The notes under the pieces: generated by a model | What the model saw: the letters and a program-made list of their open reading frames with translations, nothing else | Database searches by the model: none | What the model was told of the DNA's origin: nothing | Shown here: in pieces, positions 46,782 to 56,355 of the stretch | Layout of the letters: each line of letters starts with the position of its first letter | Numbering within the stretch: the first letter of the stretch is position 1 | Made by a program: the position numbers and the translations under genes | Source: Akkermansia biwaensis | Lineage (GTDB): Bacteria; Verrucomicrobiota; Verrucomicrobiia; Verrucomicrobiales; Akkermansiaceae | Assembly: GCF_026072915.1 (NCBI RefSeq) | Contig: NZ_AP025943.1 | Coordinates: 3,038,001-3,102,000, forward strand | DNA length: 64,000 bases | Direction of reading: 5' to 3'

Positions 46782-47672
46782 TTATGATTCCGCGGGCGCC
46801 AACGCCGCCTTCATCAATTTCAGCGTCGTCTTGCGCAGGGCTTCCACTCCCGCCTTCGTGGGCTTGGCTCCGGGTGCCAGCGTCATCTGCTCCTGCAACG
46901 TGGTCAGCAGTTCCATGATTTTGCCGATGTCCCGGCGTTCCTTCATTTCCGGCTCCACTCCGTCCAGAATGTAATGGAAGTATTCCGGCACGTCCGGCTG
47001 AAAAATGACTTTGGCCTTGTCTTCGGAGAATTTGTTGTCCAGGGCCGCCGTAGCGGCATCCAGCGCCCGAATCCAGCCGCCCAGGCCGATCAGGTTAGCC
47101 ATGTCGGAATCACGCAGGGAGGCAAGCTCCTGCTCCACGTCGGACTGGATCAGGGCCAGGTTGTTCTTGAAACTGCCCAAATCGCCGTCCTCCGCATTTT
47201 TCAGCAGGCTGGCGGCGTGGCGGTTTACGCGCTCTCCGGCACCTATCGCCTTCGCGTAGTTGGAGAGGTCCAGCGCAATGGGCTTCACTTCGTTCATCTT
47301 GCCGCACTGCACGATGACAAAGCCGTCCGCCATCATTCCTCCCAGTTGAAGTGCCAGTGAGCAGCGGTCCATCGGCGGCCGTTCCGGACGCGGACGCAGG
47401 GCCGCGTTTTCCGGGATTTCCGGCAGTCCCTCCAGGTCTTCAAAAATCTTGCGGATGGACGGGGCGGTAAATTCGTTGATTCCCAATTCCTCATTCATAT
47501 GGGAGTCGTCCAGAAGGCGCTCCGGAATGGCCGGCTGGGACTGCCTGTCAGGCTGCGGAAGCTGGATGTCCAGCACGGTGCCGTCCCTGTCAGGCACTTC
47601 TTCCCCGGGATCGGCAAATGCCATTCCCCCCGTCACGGATATGGCCGCGGCCAGCAGATAAAATCTCTTCAT
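46782..47672 (-). CDS. Secreted hypothetical protein
   Basis: 296 residues from the start at 47672. A signal peptide (MKRFYLLAAAISVTGGMAFA) is followed by an acidic and proline-rich segment and a helical domain of about 200 residues (DLSNYAKAIGAGERVNRHAASLL and similar). No family recognised. Probably periplasmic. Cotranscribed with the ApaG-domain gene. The neighbouring GT2 gene is divergent. Confidence 0.7.
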   Translation of the reverse strand: MKRFYLLAAAISVTGGMAFADPGEEVPDRDGTVLDIQLPQPDRQSQPAIPERLLDDSHMNEELGINEFTAPSIRKIFEDLEGLPEIPENAALRPRPERPPMDRCSLALQLGGMMADGFVIVQCGKMNEVKPIALDLSNYAKAIGAGERVNRHAASLLKNAEDGDLGSFKNNLALIQSDVEQELASLRDSDMANLIGLGGWIRALDAATAALDNKFSEDKAKVIFQPDVPEYFHYILDGVEPEMKERRDIGKIMELLTTLQEQMTLAPGAKPTKAGVEALRKTTLKLMKAALAPAES

Positions 47673-47806
47673 AACAATATTCAAAAAGGTTAGGCAAAAC
47701 TGAATATGTCTTGACTCTCGGCTTATGGTGTCTTATACGGGCGTCGCGTCAAGGAAATCCCTTGCGTCTGACGCAAAAAGGATATTGAACAACCCATCCG
47801 CCCTGC

Positions 47807-49318
47807 ATGAACTACAATTTTATCTGGCTCTTGTGCTATCTTCTGGTCCTCGTAGGCCTCGCCGGCTACGGTTTTCACCGCCTCACCATCGTTTACCTTT
47901 ACTGGAAGAACCGCAACAACAAGCCGCAGCCCAAATCCCGCTTCCGGGAGCTTCCCGTGGTCACGGTCCAGCTTCCCATGTTCAATGAAAAGTTCGTTGT
48001 GGACCGCCTTCTGGAATCCGTCGCCGCCCTGGATTACCCCAAGGACAAGCTGGAAATCCAGATTCTGGACGATTCCACGGACGATACGACGGAACAGTGT
48101 TACCGGAAGGTGGAGGAATTGAAGTCCCGCGGCTTTGACGCCGTCTGCATTCACCGCACGGACCGCACCGGTTTCAAGGCCGGAGCGCTGGAAGCGGCCA
48201 CCAAGGTGGCCAAGGGGGAATTCCTGCTGATCCTGGACGCCGATTTCGTCCCGGAACCCGACCTTCTGCAAAAGACCATTCATTATTTCACGGATGAGGG
48301 CGTCGGCCTCGTCCAGACCCGCTGGGGCCATATCAACCGGGAATACAACCTGCTTACCCGCATCCAGGGCATGTACCTGGACGGCCACTTCGCCATGGAA
48401 CAGACGGCCCGCAACCGTTCCGGACGCTTTTTCACGTTCAACGGCACTGCCGGCATCTGGCGCAAATGCGTGATCGGCGACGCAGGCGGCTGGTCCCACG
48501 ATACGCTGACGGAAGACATGGACCTTTCCTACCGCGTCCAGCTCAAGGGATGGCGCTTCATTTACCTGAACGACGTGGTAACCCCCGCGGAACTTCCCGT
48601 GGACATGGACGGATTCAAGTCCCAGCAGCACCGCTGGACAAAGGGCTCCATCCAGGTCTGCCAGAAGATACTGCTGGACATCTGGCGTTCCAAGGCTCCG
48701 TTGAAGGCCAAGGTGGAGGCCACCACCCACCTTACCTGCAATTATTCCTACCTTCTTCTGGCCCTGCTCTGCTTCCTGGTGTACCCCATCTGCACGCAGC
48801 GCATCCCGGAAAATGAAACGGTGGTCATGTGGTTCGTGAACGTGGCCCTGTTCTTCCTGACCAGCGTGGCCGTCTGCATCTTTTATATGAGCGCCCAGAT
48901 CGTGGTGCGTCCCAAGTCCTGGTGGAAGGAACTTCCCTACCTGCCTCTTCTGCTCACCCTGAGCGTGGGCATGGCGGTCAATAACGCCAAAGCCGTTCTG
49001 GAAGCCATCTTCGGCCACCAGTCCGCCTTTGTCCGCACGCCCAAGTACGGCGTGGAACAGAAGGAAAACAGGCAGCATGTCTCCCAGCTCAAGCGCAACG
49101 GGTACAAGGCAATCAAATCCGTCGTCATTCCCGTGCTTGAAATCGCCTGCGGCACTTTCTTCCTGAACTTGATCATCCTGATGATACGCCAGGGCCACTA
49201 TATTTCCCCCATCCTGATGATTCCCTTCCTGGGATTCTATTACACCGGGTTCTGCTCCCTGGGCCGCATGATTTCCAATCTGATGCCCGCCCGGCAAACC
49301 GCCAAAGCCAAGAACTAG
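47807..49318 (+). CDS. Membrane GT2 glycosyltransferase (cellulose/mannan-synthase-like)
   Basis: 503 residues. An N-terminal membrane segment, a GT2 catalytic domain, then several C-terminal membrane segments. Catalytic markers: LDDSTDD, LDADFVP, the TEDMD acceptor motif, and QQHRW at residues 273-277. Architecture and motifs match CslA/glucomannan-synthase-type processive enzymes. The product could be an exported polysaccharide or capsule component; which sugar cannot be said. The stop is 9 bases before the L,D-transpeptidase start, a probable operon for envelope building. Confidence 0.88.
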   Translation: MNYNFIWLLCYLLVLVGLAGYGFHRLTIVYLYWKNRNNKPQPKSRFRELPVVTVQLPMFNEKFVVDRLLESVAALDYPKDKLEIQILDDSTDDTTEQCYRKVEELKSRGFDAVCIHRTDRTGFKAGALEAATKVAKGEFLLILDADFVPEPDLLQKTIHYFTDEGVGLVQTRWGHINREYNLLTRIQGMYLDGHFAMEQTARNRSGRFFTFNGTAGIWRKCVIGDAGGWSHDTLTEDMDLSYRVQLKGWRFIYLNDVVTPAELPVDMDGFKSQQHRWTKGSIQVCQKILLDIWRSKAPLKAKVEATTHLTCNYSYLLLALLCFLVYPICTQRIPENETVVMWFVNVALFFLTSVAVCIFYMSAQIVVRPKSWWKELPYLPLLLTLSVGMAVNNAKAVLEAIFGHQSAFVRTPKYGVEQKENRQHVSQLKRNGYKAIKSVVIPVLEIACGTFFLNLIILMIRQGHYISPILMIPFLGFYYTGFCSLGRMISNLMPARQTAKAKN

Positions 49319-49327
49319 CCGCCTCCC

Positions 49328-50179
49328 ATGCCTGCGCCTCTCTCGCAAGCACGCCTGATTCAACTGACCGCCGCCGCTGTTGCGGTGCTCGGCACCCTCG
49401 TTTCCTGCACCGGCAGGGACTACCAGCCTACCGCCATCGTCAAGGACGGCGTGGTCGTCAGCGTCCGGGACCAGAAAATGGCCGTCATGCGCGGCGGCAA
49501 GGTCGTAAAGACCTACCCGGTCAGCACCTCCAAATTCGGTCTCGGCGACAGCAAGGGAAGCTGCCGCACTCCGCTGGGCGCGCACCGGATTGCCGCCAAG
49601 ATAGGGACAAACCAGCCCAAGGGCATGGTGTTTAAAAGCCGGAAGCCCACCGGGGAATGCGTGGCGCCGAATTCTCCGGGCCGCGACCCCATCGTCACGC
49701 GCATCATGTGGCTGAAGGGCGTGGAATCCCGCAACCGGAACGCCTATTCACGCCTGATCTATATTCACGGAACGGCTGAGGAACGCACCATCGGCACCCC
49801 CGCCTCCTACGGCTGCATCCGCATGAAGAGCGACGACGTGTACGAAGCTTTCAACCTGGTCAACACCGGAGACCCCGTGGTGATTGAACGCTGCTCCATC
49901 AGCGCCTCCCTGAAAGCGCTGGAAGAGGCGGAAAGAATGCAGAACACCCCCCTTCTGGTCATGGCCCCCGCCCCGGCGGCCGCAGAGCCCCACAATACGG
50001 CTTCCCTGGTTTCCTACCGCCACCGGTCTTCCCGCCCCCCTGCCGTGGCCCTGACGCACAAGCAGACCACCGCCAAAAAGAAGGCCGTCTCCCGGACTCA
50101 CACCGTACAGTCCCGCAAGGCGAAAAGCGGCAAGTCCGCGTCCCGCTCCTTCAAAACATCGCGGTCCCGCCGCGGCTGA
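49328..50179 (+). CDS. L,D-transpeptidase (YkuD domain) lipoprotein
   Basis: 283 residues. A lipobox-like LVSC near residue 27 suggests outer-membrane or periplasmic anchoring. The YkuD domain has the catalytic histidine (H147) in YIHGTAEE and the cysteine (C163) in ASYGCIRM, with the flanking arginine. L,D-transpeptidases cross-link peptidoglycan by 3-3 bonds or attach proteins to it. The last 70 residues form a basic serine/arginine/lysine tail (about 30 percent R and K) with a possible DNA- or wall-binding role. Follows the GT2 gene closely. Confidence 0.87.
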   Translation: MPAPLSQARLIQLTAAAVAVLGTLVSCTGRDYQPTAIVKDGVVVSVRDQKMAVMRGGKVVKTYPVSTSKFGLGDSKGSCRTPLGAHRIAAKIGTNQPKGMVFKSRKPTGECVAPNSPGRDPIVTRIMWLKGVESRNRNAYSRLIYIHGTAEERTIGTPASYGCIRMKSDDVYEAFNLVNTGDPVVIERCSISASLKALEEAERMQNTPLLVMAPAPAAAEPHNTASLVSYRHRSSRPPAVALTHKQTTAKKKAVSRTHTVQSRKAKSGKSASRSFKTSRSRRG

Positions 50180-50276
50180 TTTTTCTCCGCCCGGCTTCCT
50201 TCCTCTCCCGGCATGCCTGACACGGCTGTTTGAACGCGCGGTTGCGCGCCTTCGTCACATTTGTTAACATGCGCAT

Positions 50277-50840
50277 ATGGAGATGATGGAACACGAAGAT
50301 ATCAGCAACGCTAATCTAGCCGGGCATCTGCTGGTGGCCGCTCCCTACCTGGAAGGCGGTGGATTCCACCATTCCGTCATTTTCCTGAGTCGGGTGGAGG
50401 AGGAATTTGTCATCGGCTACATCCTGAACCATCCGGCCAACATGACCGTAGGAGACGTAGCTCCCAGCACGGACATTCCTGCGTCCCTTTATTCCGTCCC
50501 CATCTTCAAGGGCGGTCCGGTGGAGCGCAACCAGCTCATTTTCGCCGCCTTTTCCCGCACGGAGGAGAAATTGCGCGTCCAGTTCCACCTTCAGGAGGAA
50601 CAGGCGCTGGAATACGCGGAAGACCCCCATGTCATGCTGCGCGCCTATGTGGGGCACAGCGGTTGGACGCTGCCCCAGCTGCGCAGGGAGCTGAACGACC
50701 GCGCGTGGTACGTTTCCCCCATGGTTCCGGACCTTTGCCTGGAGCCGGATTATTCCAAGGTGTGGGCCATGGCCATGCGCCGCCTGTCCCCGCTGCACCA
50801 GATCATGAGCCACGCGCCCGCACAGCCTTCCTTGAACTGA
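50277..50840 (+). CDS. YqgE/AlgH family protein
   Basis: 187 residues with the UPF0301 fold: LAGHLLVAAPYLEGGGFHHSVIFL near the start, ILNHPANMTVGD, GGPVERNQLIF and a W-rich end typical of the family (GHSGWTLPQLRREL). Function unknown, widely conserved in Gram-negative bacteria. Start at the first methionine of MEMMEHEDI. The gene for the YggS protein follows after 11 bases. Confidence 0.9.
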   Translation: MEMMEHEDISNANLAGHLLVAAPYLEGGGFHHSVIFLSRVEEEFVIGYILNHPANMTVGDVAPSTDIPASLYSVPIFKGGPVERNQLIFAAFSRTEEKLRVQFHLQEEQALEYAEDPHVMLRAYVGHSGWTLPQLRRELNDRAWYVSPMVPDLCLEPDYSKVWAMAMRRLSPLHQIMSHAPAQPSLN

Positions 50841-50851
50841 TATCACCCGTC

Positions 50852-51553
50852 ATGAGCATCCAACAAAACCTGGAACACATTATCTCCCGCATCCGCGCCG
50901 CGGAAGCACGCGCCGGACGCCCGAAAGGGTCCGCCCGCCTGGTAGCCGTCAGCAAAACGTTTCCGGCCTGCGACGTCCTGGCCTGCTACGATGCGGGACA
51001 GCGCGTCTTCGGAGAAAACAGGGTTCAGGAAGCCCTGGAAAAGATTCCCGCCCTGCCGCCGGACACGGAATGGCACCTTATCGGCCCCCTCCAGCGCAAC
51101 AAGGTGCGCAAGGCCCTCGAACATTTCACGCTGATCCATGCCGTGGATTCCCTGCGCCTGGCTCAGTTCCTGGACACGGTAGCGCAGGAGACGGGCAAAC
51201 GCCCCCGCATCCTGCTGGAAGTCAACGTCGGGGCGGAAGACAGCAAATTCGGGTTTTCCCCGGAACTTCTGGAACGGGACTGGGAAGAACTGGCACGGCT
51301 CGGCCATATCGAGATCGCCGGCCTGATGTGCATTCCCCCTCCCGTGGATGATCCGGAGGAGGCGCGCCCCTATTTCCGCCGCCTGCGGGAGCTGAGGGAT
51401 TCCCTGGCCGTCAAAAGCGGAATGCCGCTTCCGGAGTTGTCCATGGGCATGAGCCACGACTTTGAAACCGCCGTGGAGGAGGGAGCCACCCTCGTCCGCG
51501 TGGGCACGGCCCTTTTCGGAGGCAGGGCGTATGCCCCGGCGCCGTCATTTTAA
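50852..51553 (+). CDS. yggS: Pyridoxal phosphate homeostasis protein
   Basis: 233 residues. A PLP-binding alanine-racemase-like barrel without the second domain. It keeps free PLP low. Seen: LVAVSKTF with the PLP lysine in SKT, FGENRVQE, WHLIGPLQRNK, and MSHDFETAVEEGATLVRVGTALFG as the phosphate-binding end. The start at 50852 matches the conserved N-terminus; the open frame extends upstream only by overlap with the previous gene. The usual family length is 230-240. Confidence 0.94.
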   Translation: MSIQQNLEHIISRIRAAEARAGRPKGSARLVAVSKTFPACDVLACYDAGQRVFGENRVQEALEKIPALPPDTEWHLIGPLQRNKVRKALEHFTLIHAVDSLRLAQFLDTVAQETGKRPRILLEVNVGAEDSKFGFSPELLERDWEELARLGHIEIAGLMCIPPPVDDPEEARPYFRRLRELRDSLAVKSGMPLPELSMGMSHDFETAVEEGATLVRVGTALFGGRAYAPAPSF

Positions 51554-51632
51554 TTGGACAGAAGGAATTGCGGCGTGTAGGGTTGCTGAAGAGGAAGGGA
51601 AAGCCCCGGACGGTTTTTTGATTTCATAACCC

Positions 51633-53300
51633 ATGCTGACAGGAGGGAAAAATGTGATTCCGCATGCGGTGCGGGACGTAGCGGATGCCGCCGCGGCATT
51701 TTCCGCGCGCATTGGTCCGGACAGGCATTTCGATTCCCAGAAGGATGTGGAGGAAGCGCTGGAGGAATGCTGCACTCCGCAGAACGTCACCGTCATCGGC
51801 CTGACGGGCTCCGGCAAGTCCTCCACGCTGGACGCCCTGGCGGGGGAATACTTCTGCTCCCGCGTTTCCAGCGAAGCCACCCTGATACGCTGGCAATACA
51901 AGCCCAACCCCGCCCCGCACACCCATGAATGGGTGGAGGACCGCTTCTACCCGTCGGATTCCCTGCTGAACCTGGAGTTCTGGGACACCATCGGCCTGGA
52001 ACAGCCTGCCGCCCCCCAGCGGCTGAAGCATATCGTCCCCAAGTCGGACGCCGTGCTGGTCGTCATTTCCGCCAAAGACGGCAATGAACCCGCCATCTGG
52101 GAGTATTTGAAAACGCTGGAGGAACGGCTCCATTCCCGCATGGTGCTGGTCATCACCCACGCGGAGCTTCTGCCTTTTGAACAGCTTCAGGCGCTGAAGG
52201 AGGAGATGCGCTCCGTCTCCCGGGAACATCTGGGCGTCCAGCTTCCCCTGTACCCCATCACTCCCGCGGGGGAGCGCGCGGGCGAGGGAGTGGAAGCCCT
52301 GAGAACCTGCGTTCAGGAGGTTCTGAAACGGAGCCCCCTGACGGACAGGCGCGTGGAACGCCTGCTGCTGGCCACGGACCGCCTGCTGGAGGAACAGGGA
52401 AAGGTGCTCAATGAACTGCACCGCCTTTCCAAGCTGGATTCCGGCTTCCTGACTTCCATTGACCGGGAAATCGACCGCATCCAGCTTCAAATGGAGGAGG
52501 AAATGCCCGCAAGGCTGAAGGCATACGCGCAATACGTCCAGGATTGCGTGCCGCGGCTGGGTAAAAAGTCCGCCCGGCAGTTGGGACGCTTCCTTTCCAT
52601 CAGAAGGACGATGATCCTGCACAAGCTTCCCCCCGTCATCGACGAATGGTTTTATGAACTGGTCAAGTCGGGCATCGAAGAACGGCACGCCTACTACAAC
52701 AAGGAGTTTCTCAACATCTGCCAAACACACTGGAACCACGTGCGCCCGCGCGTCAGGGAGCAGTGGGATTGCGACATCGGGGAATTCCCGGCAGCCCGGC
52801 TCCAGGCGGACCTGGAGGTGTACAAGGAACGGCTGGGACGCTCCGTGTACATGCCGCTGAAGGATTTCGGCATCAAGCCGTGCCTCAGCAAGCTGTTCCT
52901 GGACCAGGAAGACGTGATGCGGACGGAACTCAAGCTGATGCTCGTCATGGTCATTCTGGGCGCGTTGCTGGGCAGCTTCGGGGAACACGGGGCGGGATTC
53001 GCCTGCCTGGGCGTGGCTCTGGTCCTGTGGCTGGGGAGCAATCTGGGACTGGCCTGGATGCAGTACCGGCTGTCCAAGCAGATCGTCTCCGCGGCGTCTG
53101 AAATGAGCATTGCGATTGACTGCGGCCTGCGCACTCCCCTTTATGAAGCCATGATCAGCGGCCTTTCAGATTACCGCAAACTGTACGCGGATATCCGCGG
53201 CCAGGTGGCCGGAGGCGTGGAGCACCTGACGCCCCTGCTCAATGCACGCTATGACCTGTTCTACAAGCTGACCGTGCAGAAGCACCGGTTCCGCATTTAA
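51633..53300 (+). CDS. Dynamin-like GTPase with C-terminal membrane hairpin
   Basis: 555 residues. The GTPase domain is at the N-terminus: P-loop GLTGSGKSS at residues 56-64, the DTIG of switch 2, and a degenerate G4 motif (ITHAE in place of NKxD/TKxD). A long helical middle follows (residues 235-420), then two hydrophobic segments near residues 435-475 (LVMVILGALLGSF and FACLGVALVLWLGSNLGL). This is the layout of bacterial dynamin-like or YcjX/McrB-unlike membrane GTPases that remodel membranes. Stand-alone gene with about 80 bases before it. Which family is not certain. Confidence 0.75.
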   Translation: MLTGGKNVIPHAVRDVADAAAAFSARIGPDRHFDSQKDVEEALEECCTPQNVTVIGLTGSGKSSTLDALAGEYFCSRVSSEATLIRWQYKPNPAPHTHEWVEDRFYPSDSLLNLEFWDTIGLEQPAAPQRLKHIVPKSDAVLVVISAKDGNEPAIWEYLKTLEERLHSRMVLVITHAELLPFEQLQALKEEMRSVSREHLGVQLPLYPITPAGERAGEGVEALRTCVQEVLKRSPLTDRRVERLLLATDRLLEEQGKVLNELHRLSKLDSGFLTSIDREIDRIQLQMEEEMPARLKAYAQYVQDCVPRLGKKSARQLGRFLSIRRTMILHKLPPVIDEWFYELVKSGIEERHAYYNKEFLNICQTHWNHVRPRVREQWDCDIGEFPAARLQADLEVYKERLGRSVYMPLKDFGIKPCLSKLFLDQEDVMRTELKLMLVMVILGALLGSFGEHGAGFACLGVALVLWLGSNLGLAWMQYRLSKQIVSAASEMSIAIDCGLRTPLYEAMISGLSDYRKLYADIRGQVAGGVEHLTPLLNARYDLFYKLTVQKHRFRI

Positions 53301-53364
53301 CCCTCCTACTTTTCCGGGCGCCCTGCCCGCTCCGGGGAATTTCCGTTTTCCCTTCCATTCGCAC

Positions 53365-53388
53365 TTCCGCAAACGGGCTTTTGCGGAA
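53365..53388. terminator. Weak hairpin between convergent genes
   Basis: TTCCGCAAA pairs with TTTGCGGAA with a 6-base loop. It lies between the GTPase gene and the cyclo-ligase gene. No clear T tract, so a terminator role is uncertain. Confidence 0.4.
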
Positions 53389-53414
53389 TATTGCGGAATA
53401 CGCAGCTATGCGCA

Positions 53415-54005
53415 TTACTCCATGCCGGAGGTGACGACCATGTCCGCCTTTTTGTCGTGCGGTTCCACAGGCAGATCGTCCAGAAGCTGGCAGGGGAAGC
53501 AAACGCCGGCCAGCGGAACGTCGCGCGCGGGACCGGCCAGCAGGGTATCGTAAAAACCGCCTCCGTAGCCCAGCCTCCTGCCGTCCCGCGTGAAGGCGGC
53601 TCCCGGCAGAACAATCAGGTCCAGTTCCCCCGCGTGCAGTTCCGGACATGCCGGACCGGGTTCCCGGATGTCCCAGCTGCCCGTGACGAATTCCCCGCCA
53701 TGGCACACGCGGTGAAAACTCAACCGGCGCCCTTCATGCACCAGAGGAAAATACCATTCCCGTTCCGGCATCATGTCCAGCAGGGGCAGCAGGTCCACCT
53801 CCCCCGGCCTGGCGGCAAAGACGGCCACGCGCCGATAGTCTTTTTCCCGTGCCAGGGCCGCCAATTTCCGGCAGATGTCCAGGGACATGGCCTGCCGGGC
53901 GGCGGCGTCCAGTTCCGCAATCCTCCCGCGGATCATGCGGCGCAGTTCCCGCTTGGCGGCCGGCAGTCCTCCTATTGTTCCGGATTGGGGTGCTTCGCTT
54001 TCCAT
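53415..54005 (-). CDS. 5-formyltetrahydrofolate cyclo-ligase
   Basis: 196 residues. It converts 5-formyl-THF to methenyl-THF with ATP. The signature is complete: AAKRELRRMIRGRIAEL at the start, EWYFPLVHEGRRLSFHR, then IVLPGAAFTRDGRRLGYGGGFYD and the basic VEPHDKKADMVVTS end. The start lies within the last bases of the ABC ATPase gene (overlap 34 bases), so translation is coupled though the functions are unrelated. Confidence 0.93.
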   Translation of the reverse strand: MESEAPQSGTIGGLPAAKRELRRMIRGRIAELDAAARQAMSLDICRKLAALAREKDYRRVAVFAARPGEVDLLPLLDMMPEREWYFPLVHEGRRLSFHRVCHGGEFVTGSWDIREPGPACPELHAGELDLIVLPGAAFTRDGRRLGYGGGFYDTLLAGPARDVPLAGVCFPCQLLDDLPVEPHDKKADMVVTSGME

Positions 54006-54850
54006 TCCAGCAGGCTTTTAAGAAATACGCTTTCCAGTGAATTGCGGGGGTGCCCGTCCTCCAGCCACACGGCGCGCCCGTCTTCCCGCACCATTTTTTT
54101 CAATTCCTCCAGAAGACAGGGGGAGGCGTGTTCCAGCAGGATTTCCTGCTTGTCGGAGTCCCTCGTCAGTTCGTTCATGGAGCCTTCCGCAATGAGAAGG
54201 CCCTTGAAGATGATGCCCACCCGGTCGCACACTTCCTGAACCTGCTCCAGAAGGTGGGAGCACAGGAACACGGTCATGCCGCGGTTCTTGAGGTTTTCAA
54301 TGATGTTCCGGATGTCCCGGGAACCGAGGGGGTCCACCCCGGCGGTCGGTTCGTCCAGCACCACCAGGCGGGGGGACTGCACCAGGGCCTGGGCCATGCC
54401 GATGCGCTGGAGCATGCCTTTGGAATAACCGCCCAGACGGCGGTCCGCGGCGTCCGACAGCCCCACCAGGTCCAGCAGTTCCCTTACTTTTTCCTTCAGG
54501 CTTCTGCCGCTGAGTCCGCACAGCTTTCCGTAAAAGGCCACGGTTTCCGCTCCGGTCAGGAATTTGTAGAAGTACGGGTTTTCCGGCAGAAAGCCCACTT
54601 CCTCCCTGCTGTCCGGGGACAGGCTGGATTTGCCGAAGATGGAGCAGGAGCCCCGCGTGGGCCTCACCAGACCCAGCAGGGCCTTCATCAGCGTGGATTT
54701 GCCGGATCCGTTGGGACCGATCAGGCCGTACACCTCCCCCTGCCGGATGTTCATGTCCACCCCACGCACGGCGTGCACCACGGGCTTGCCCAGACCGGTC
54801 TTGAAGGTCTTGTGCAGATTGACTATTTCAGCGGCGGCAGGCTGGTTCAT
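53972..54850 (-). CDS. ABC transporter ATP-binding protein
   Basis: 292 residues. ATPase subunit of a CcmA/NatA-type ABC exporter. Walker A GPNGSGKST at about residues 45-53, Q-loop FLPENPYFY, signature YSKGMLQR, Walker B LVVLDEPTAGVDP, and H-loop CSHLLEQ. The C-terminal 70 residues form the extra domain of this subfamily. No permease gene lies adjacent: downstream is the cyclo-ligase and upstream a dipeptidase. The transported substrate is unknown. Confidence 0.92.
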   Translation of the reverse strand: MNQPAAAEIVNLHKTFKTGLGKPVVHAVRGVDMNIRQGEVYGLIGPNGSGKSTLMKALLGLVRPTRGSCSIFGKSSLSPDSREEVGFLPENPYFYKFLTGAETVAFYGKLCGLSGRSLKEKVRELLDLVGLSDAADRRLGGYSKGMLQRIGMAQALVQSPRLVVLDEPTAGVDPLGSRDIRNIIENLKNRGMTVFLCSHLLEQVQEVCDRVGIIFKGLLIAEGSMNELTRDSDKQEILLEHASPCLLEELKKMVREDGRAVWLEDGHPRNSLESVFLKSLLEWKAKHPNPEQ

Positions 54851-54861
54851 AGGAGGGGGGA

Positions 54862-56202
54862 TTACCGTTTGATCTGCCCCAGGCGGCGCAGGAGTATCTG
54901 GCTCATTTCTATTCCCTTGGTGAACAGTTCCACGGAGAAGTTTTCATTGGGGGAATGGATGCGCGCGTCCGGCAGGCACATGCCCAGCATCAGCGCATCC
55001 GCTCCCAGCACGTTTTTCATTTCCTCAATGATCGGGATGCTGCCGCCTTCGCGCACCAGCACCGGCTTGCGCCCGAAGGCTTCCTCCAGGGCCTGCTGCG
55101 CGGCGAGGCCGAATTCGGAGTTGGGATCGCAGACATAAGCCCTGCCGCTGTGCTCCCGCTTGAATTCCACGGACACCCCTCTGGGCGTATGCGTTTTCAC
55201 GTGCTCTTCCAGCAGGGATTCGATCCGTTCCGGGTCCTGTCCCGGCACCAGGCGGCAGGATATTTTGGCGAAGGCGCGACTGGGAATGATCGTCTTGCTG
55301 CCCTCTCCCTGGTAACCGCCGCCGATGCCGTTGAGCTCCAGCGTGGGGCGCGCGTAAATGCATTCCGCCCCGGTGAATCCGGCTTCCGTCACCACGGTAT
55401 CCACTCCCGTCAGCTTCGCCAGCTCTTCATTGCTCATGCCGGGCACGGTGGCCCACATGCTGCGTTCCCAGGTGGCGATGGATTCCACGCCGTCATAAAA
55501 TCCCCTCACGGCCACGCGGCCTTCCGAATCATGAAAGGAAGCGATGATTTCCGCCAGAGCGGTGACGGGGTTGGCTACCGCCCCGCCGAACACGCCGGAA
55601 TGCAGGTCGGCGGACGGTCCCTTCACGATGATTTCCGCGCCCGCCAGGCCGCGCAGGCCGTAGGAAAAGGTGGGGGTGTCCGGAGCGGCCATGCCGGTAT
55701 CGGAGACAACGATGACGTCGCAGGCCAGTTCATCCCTGTGTTCCTTCAGGAAGAGGGAAAGACTGCCGCTGCCGACTTCCTCCTCCCCTTCCAGCAGGAA
55801 GATCACGTTCACGGGCAGATGCCCGCCGTTCTGGCGCTGGAGTTCCTCCACGCCCAGAATGTGGGCGAACAGCTGGCCCTTGTTGTCCGTGGCTCCGCGG
55901 GCGTAAATTTTGCCGTCGCGCACTTCCGGTTCAAAGGGGTCGGATTCCCACAGCTCCACCGGGTCCACGGGCTGCACGTCGTAGTGGCCGTAAATCAGCA
56001 CGGTCGGCCTGCCTTCCTCCCGGGGGCTGCGCCCCACCACGACGGGATGCCGGTGCGTCTTGTGCGCCACGGCTTCAAATCCCATGCCGGAGAGCTTGTC
56101 CACCAGCCAGTCCGCGCAGTCGCTCACGTCCCGGGCATGCTCCTTCTGCGCGGAGATGCTGGGAAACCTTAACAACGTAGCCAATTGATCCAGTCTGTTC
56201 AT
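54862..56202 (-). CDS. M20 family dipeptidase
   Basis: 446 residues from the start at 56202. A zinc dipeptidase of the M20A/CNDP-like type with a lid domain. Zinc ligands and catalytic residues: YGHYDVQPVDP (H, D), ARGATDNKGQ (D), the glutamate pair of LEGEEEVGSGS, and the final histidine near MCLPDARIHSPNE. Acts on short peptides in the cytoplasm; specificity unknown. Shares strand and an 11-base gap with the ABC ATPase gene. Confidence 0.93.
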   Translation of the reverse strand: MNRLDQLATLLRFPSISAQKEHARDVSDCADWLVDKLSGMGFEAVAHKTHRHPVVVGRSPREEGRPTVLIYGHYDVQPVDPVELWESDPFEPEVRDGKIYARGATDNKGQLFAHILGVEELQRQNGGHLPVNVIFLLEGEEEVGSGSLSLFLKEHRDELACDVIVVSDTGMAAPDTPTFSYGLRGLAGAEIIVKGPSADLHSGVFGGAVANPVTALAEIIASFHDSEGRVAVRGFYDGVESIATWERSMWATVPGMSNEELAKLTGVDTVVTEAGFTGAECIYARPTLELNGIGGGYQGEGSKTIIPSRAFAKISCRLVPGQDPERIESLLEEHVKTHTPRGVSVEFKREHSGRAYVCDPNSEFGLAAQQALEEAFGRKPVLVREGGSIPIIEEMKNVLGADALMLGMCLPDARIHSPNENFSVELFTKGIEMSQILLRRLGQIKR

Positions 56203-56355
56203 GGCACCATGAGACCATGCCTGGGCCCTCAAATCAACAGGTAAAGTGTGGCATTCCCTTCCGGAACGGGGCTTTTTTCAAAAAAATGGGCCATCGGGGC
56301 GGTCCGGGAATATATTTGATTGCCCTGGAGCTTCGTTTGTCCCTTTAATAAGCCT

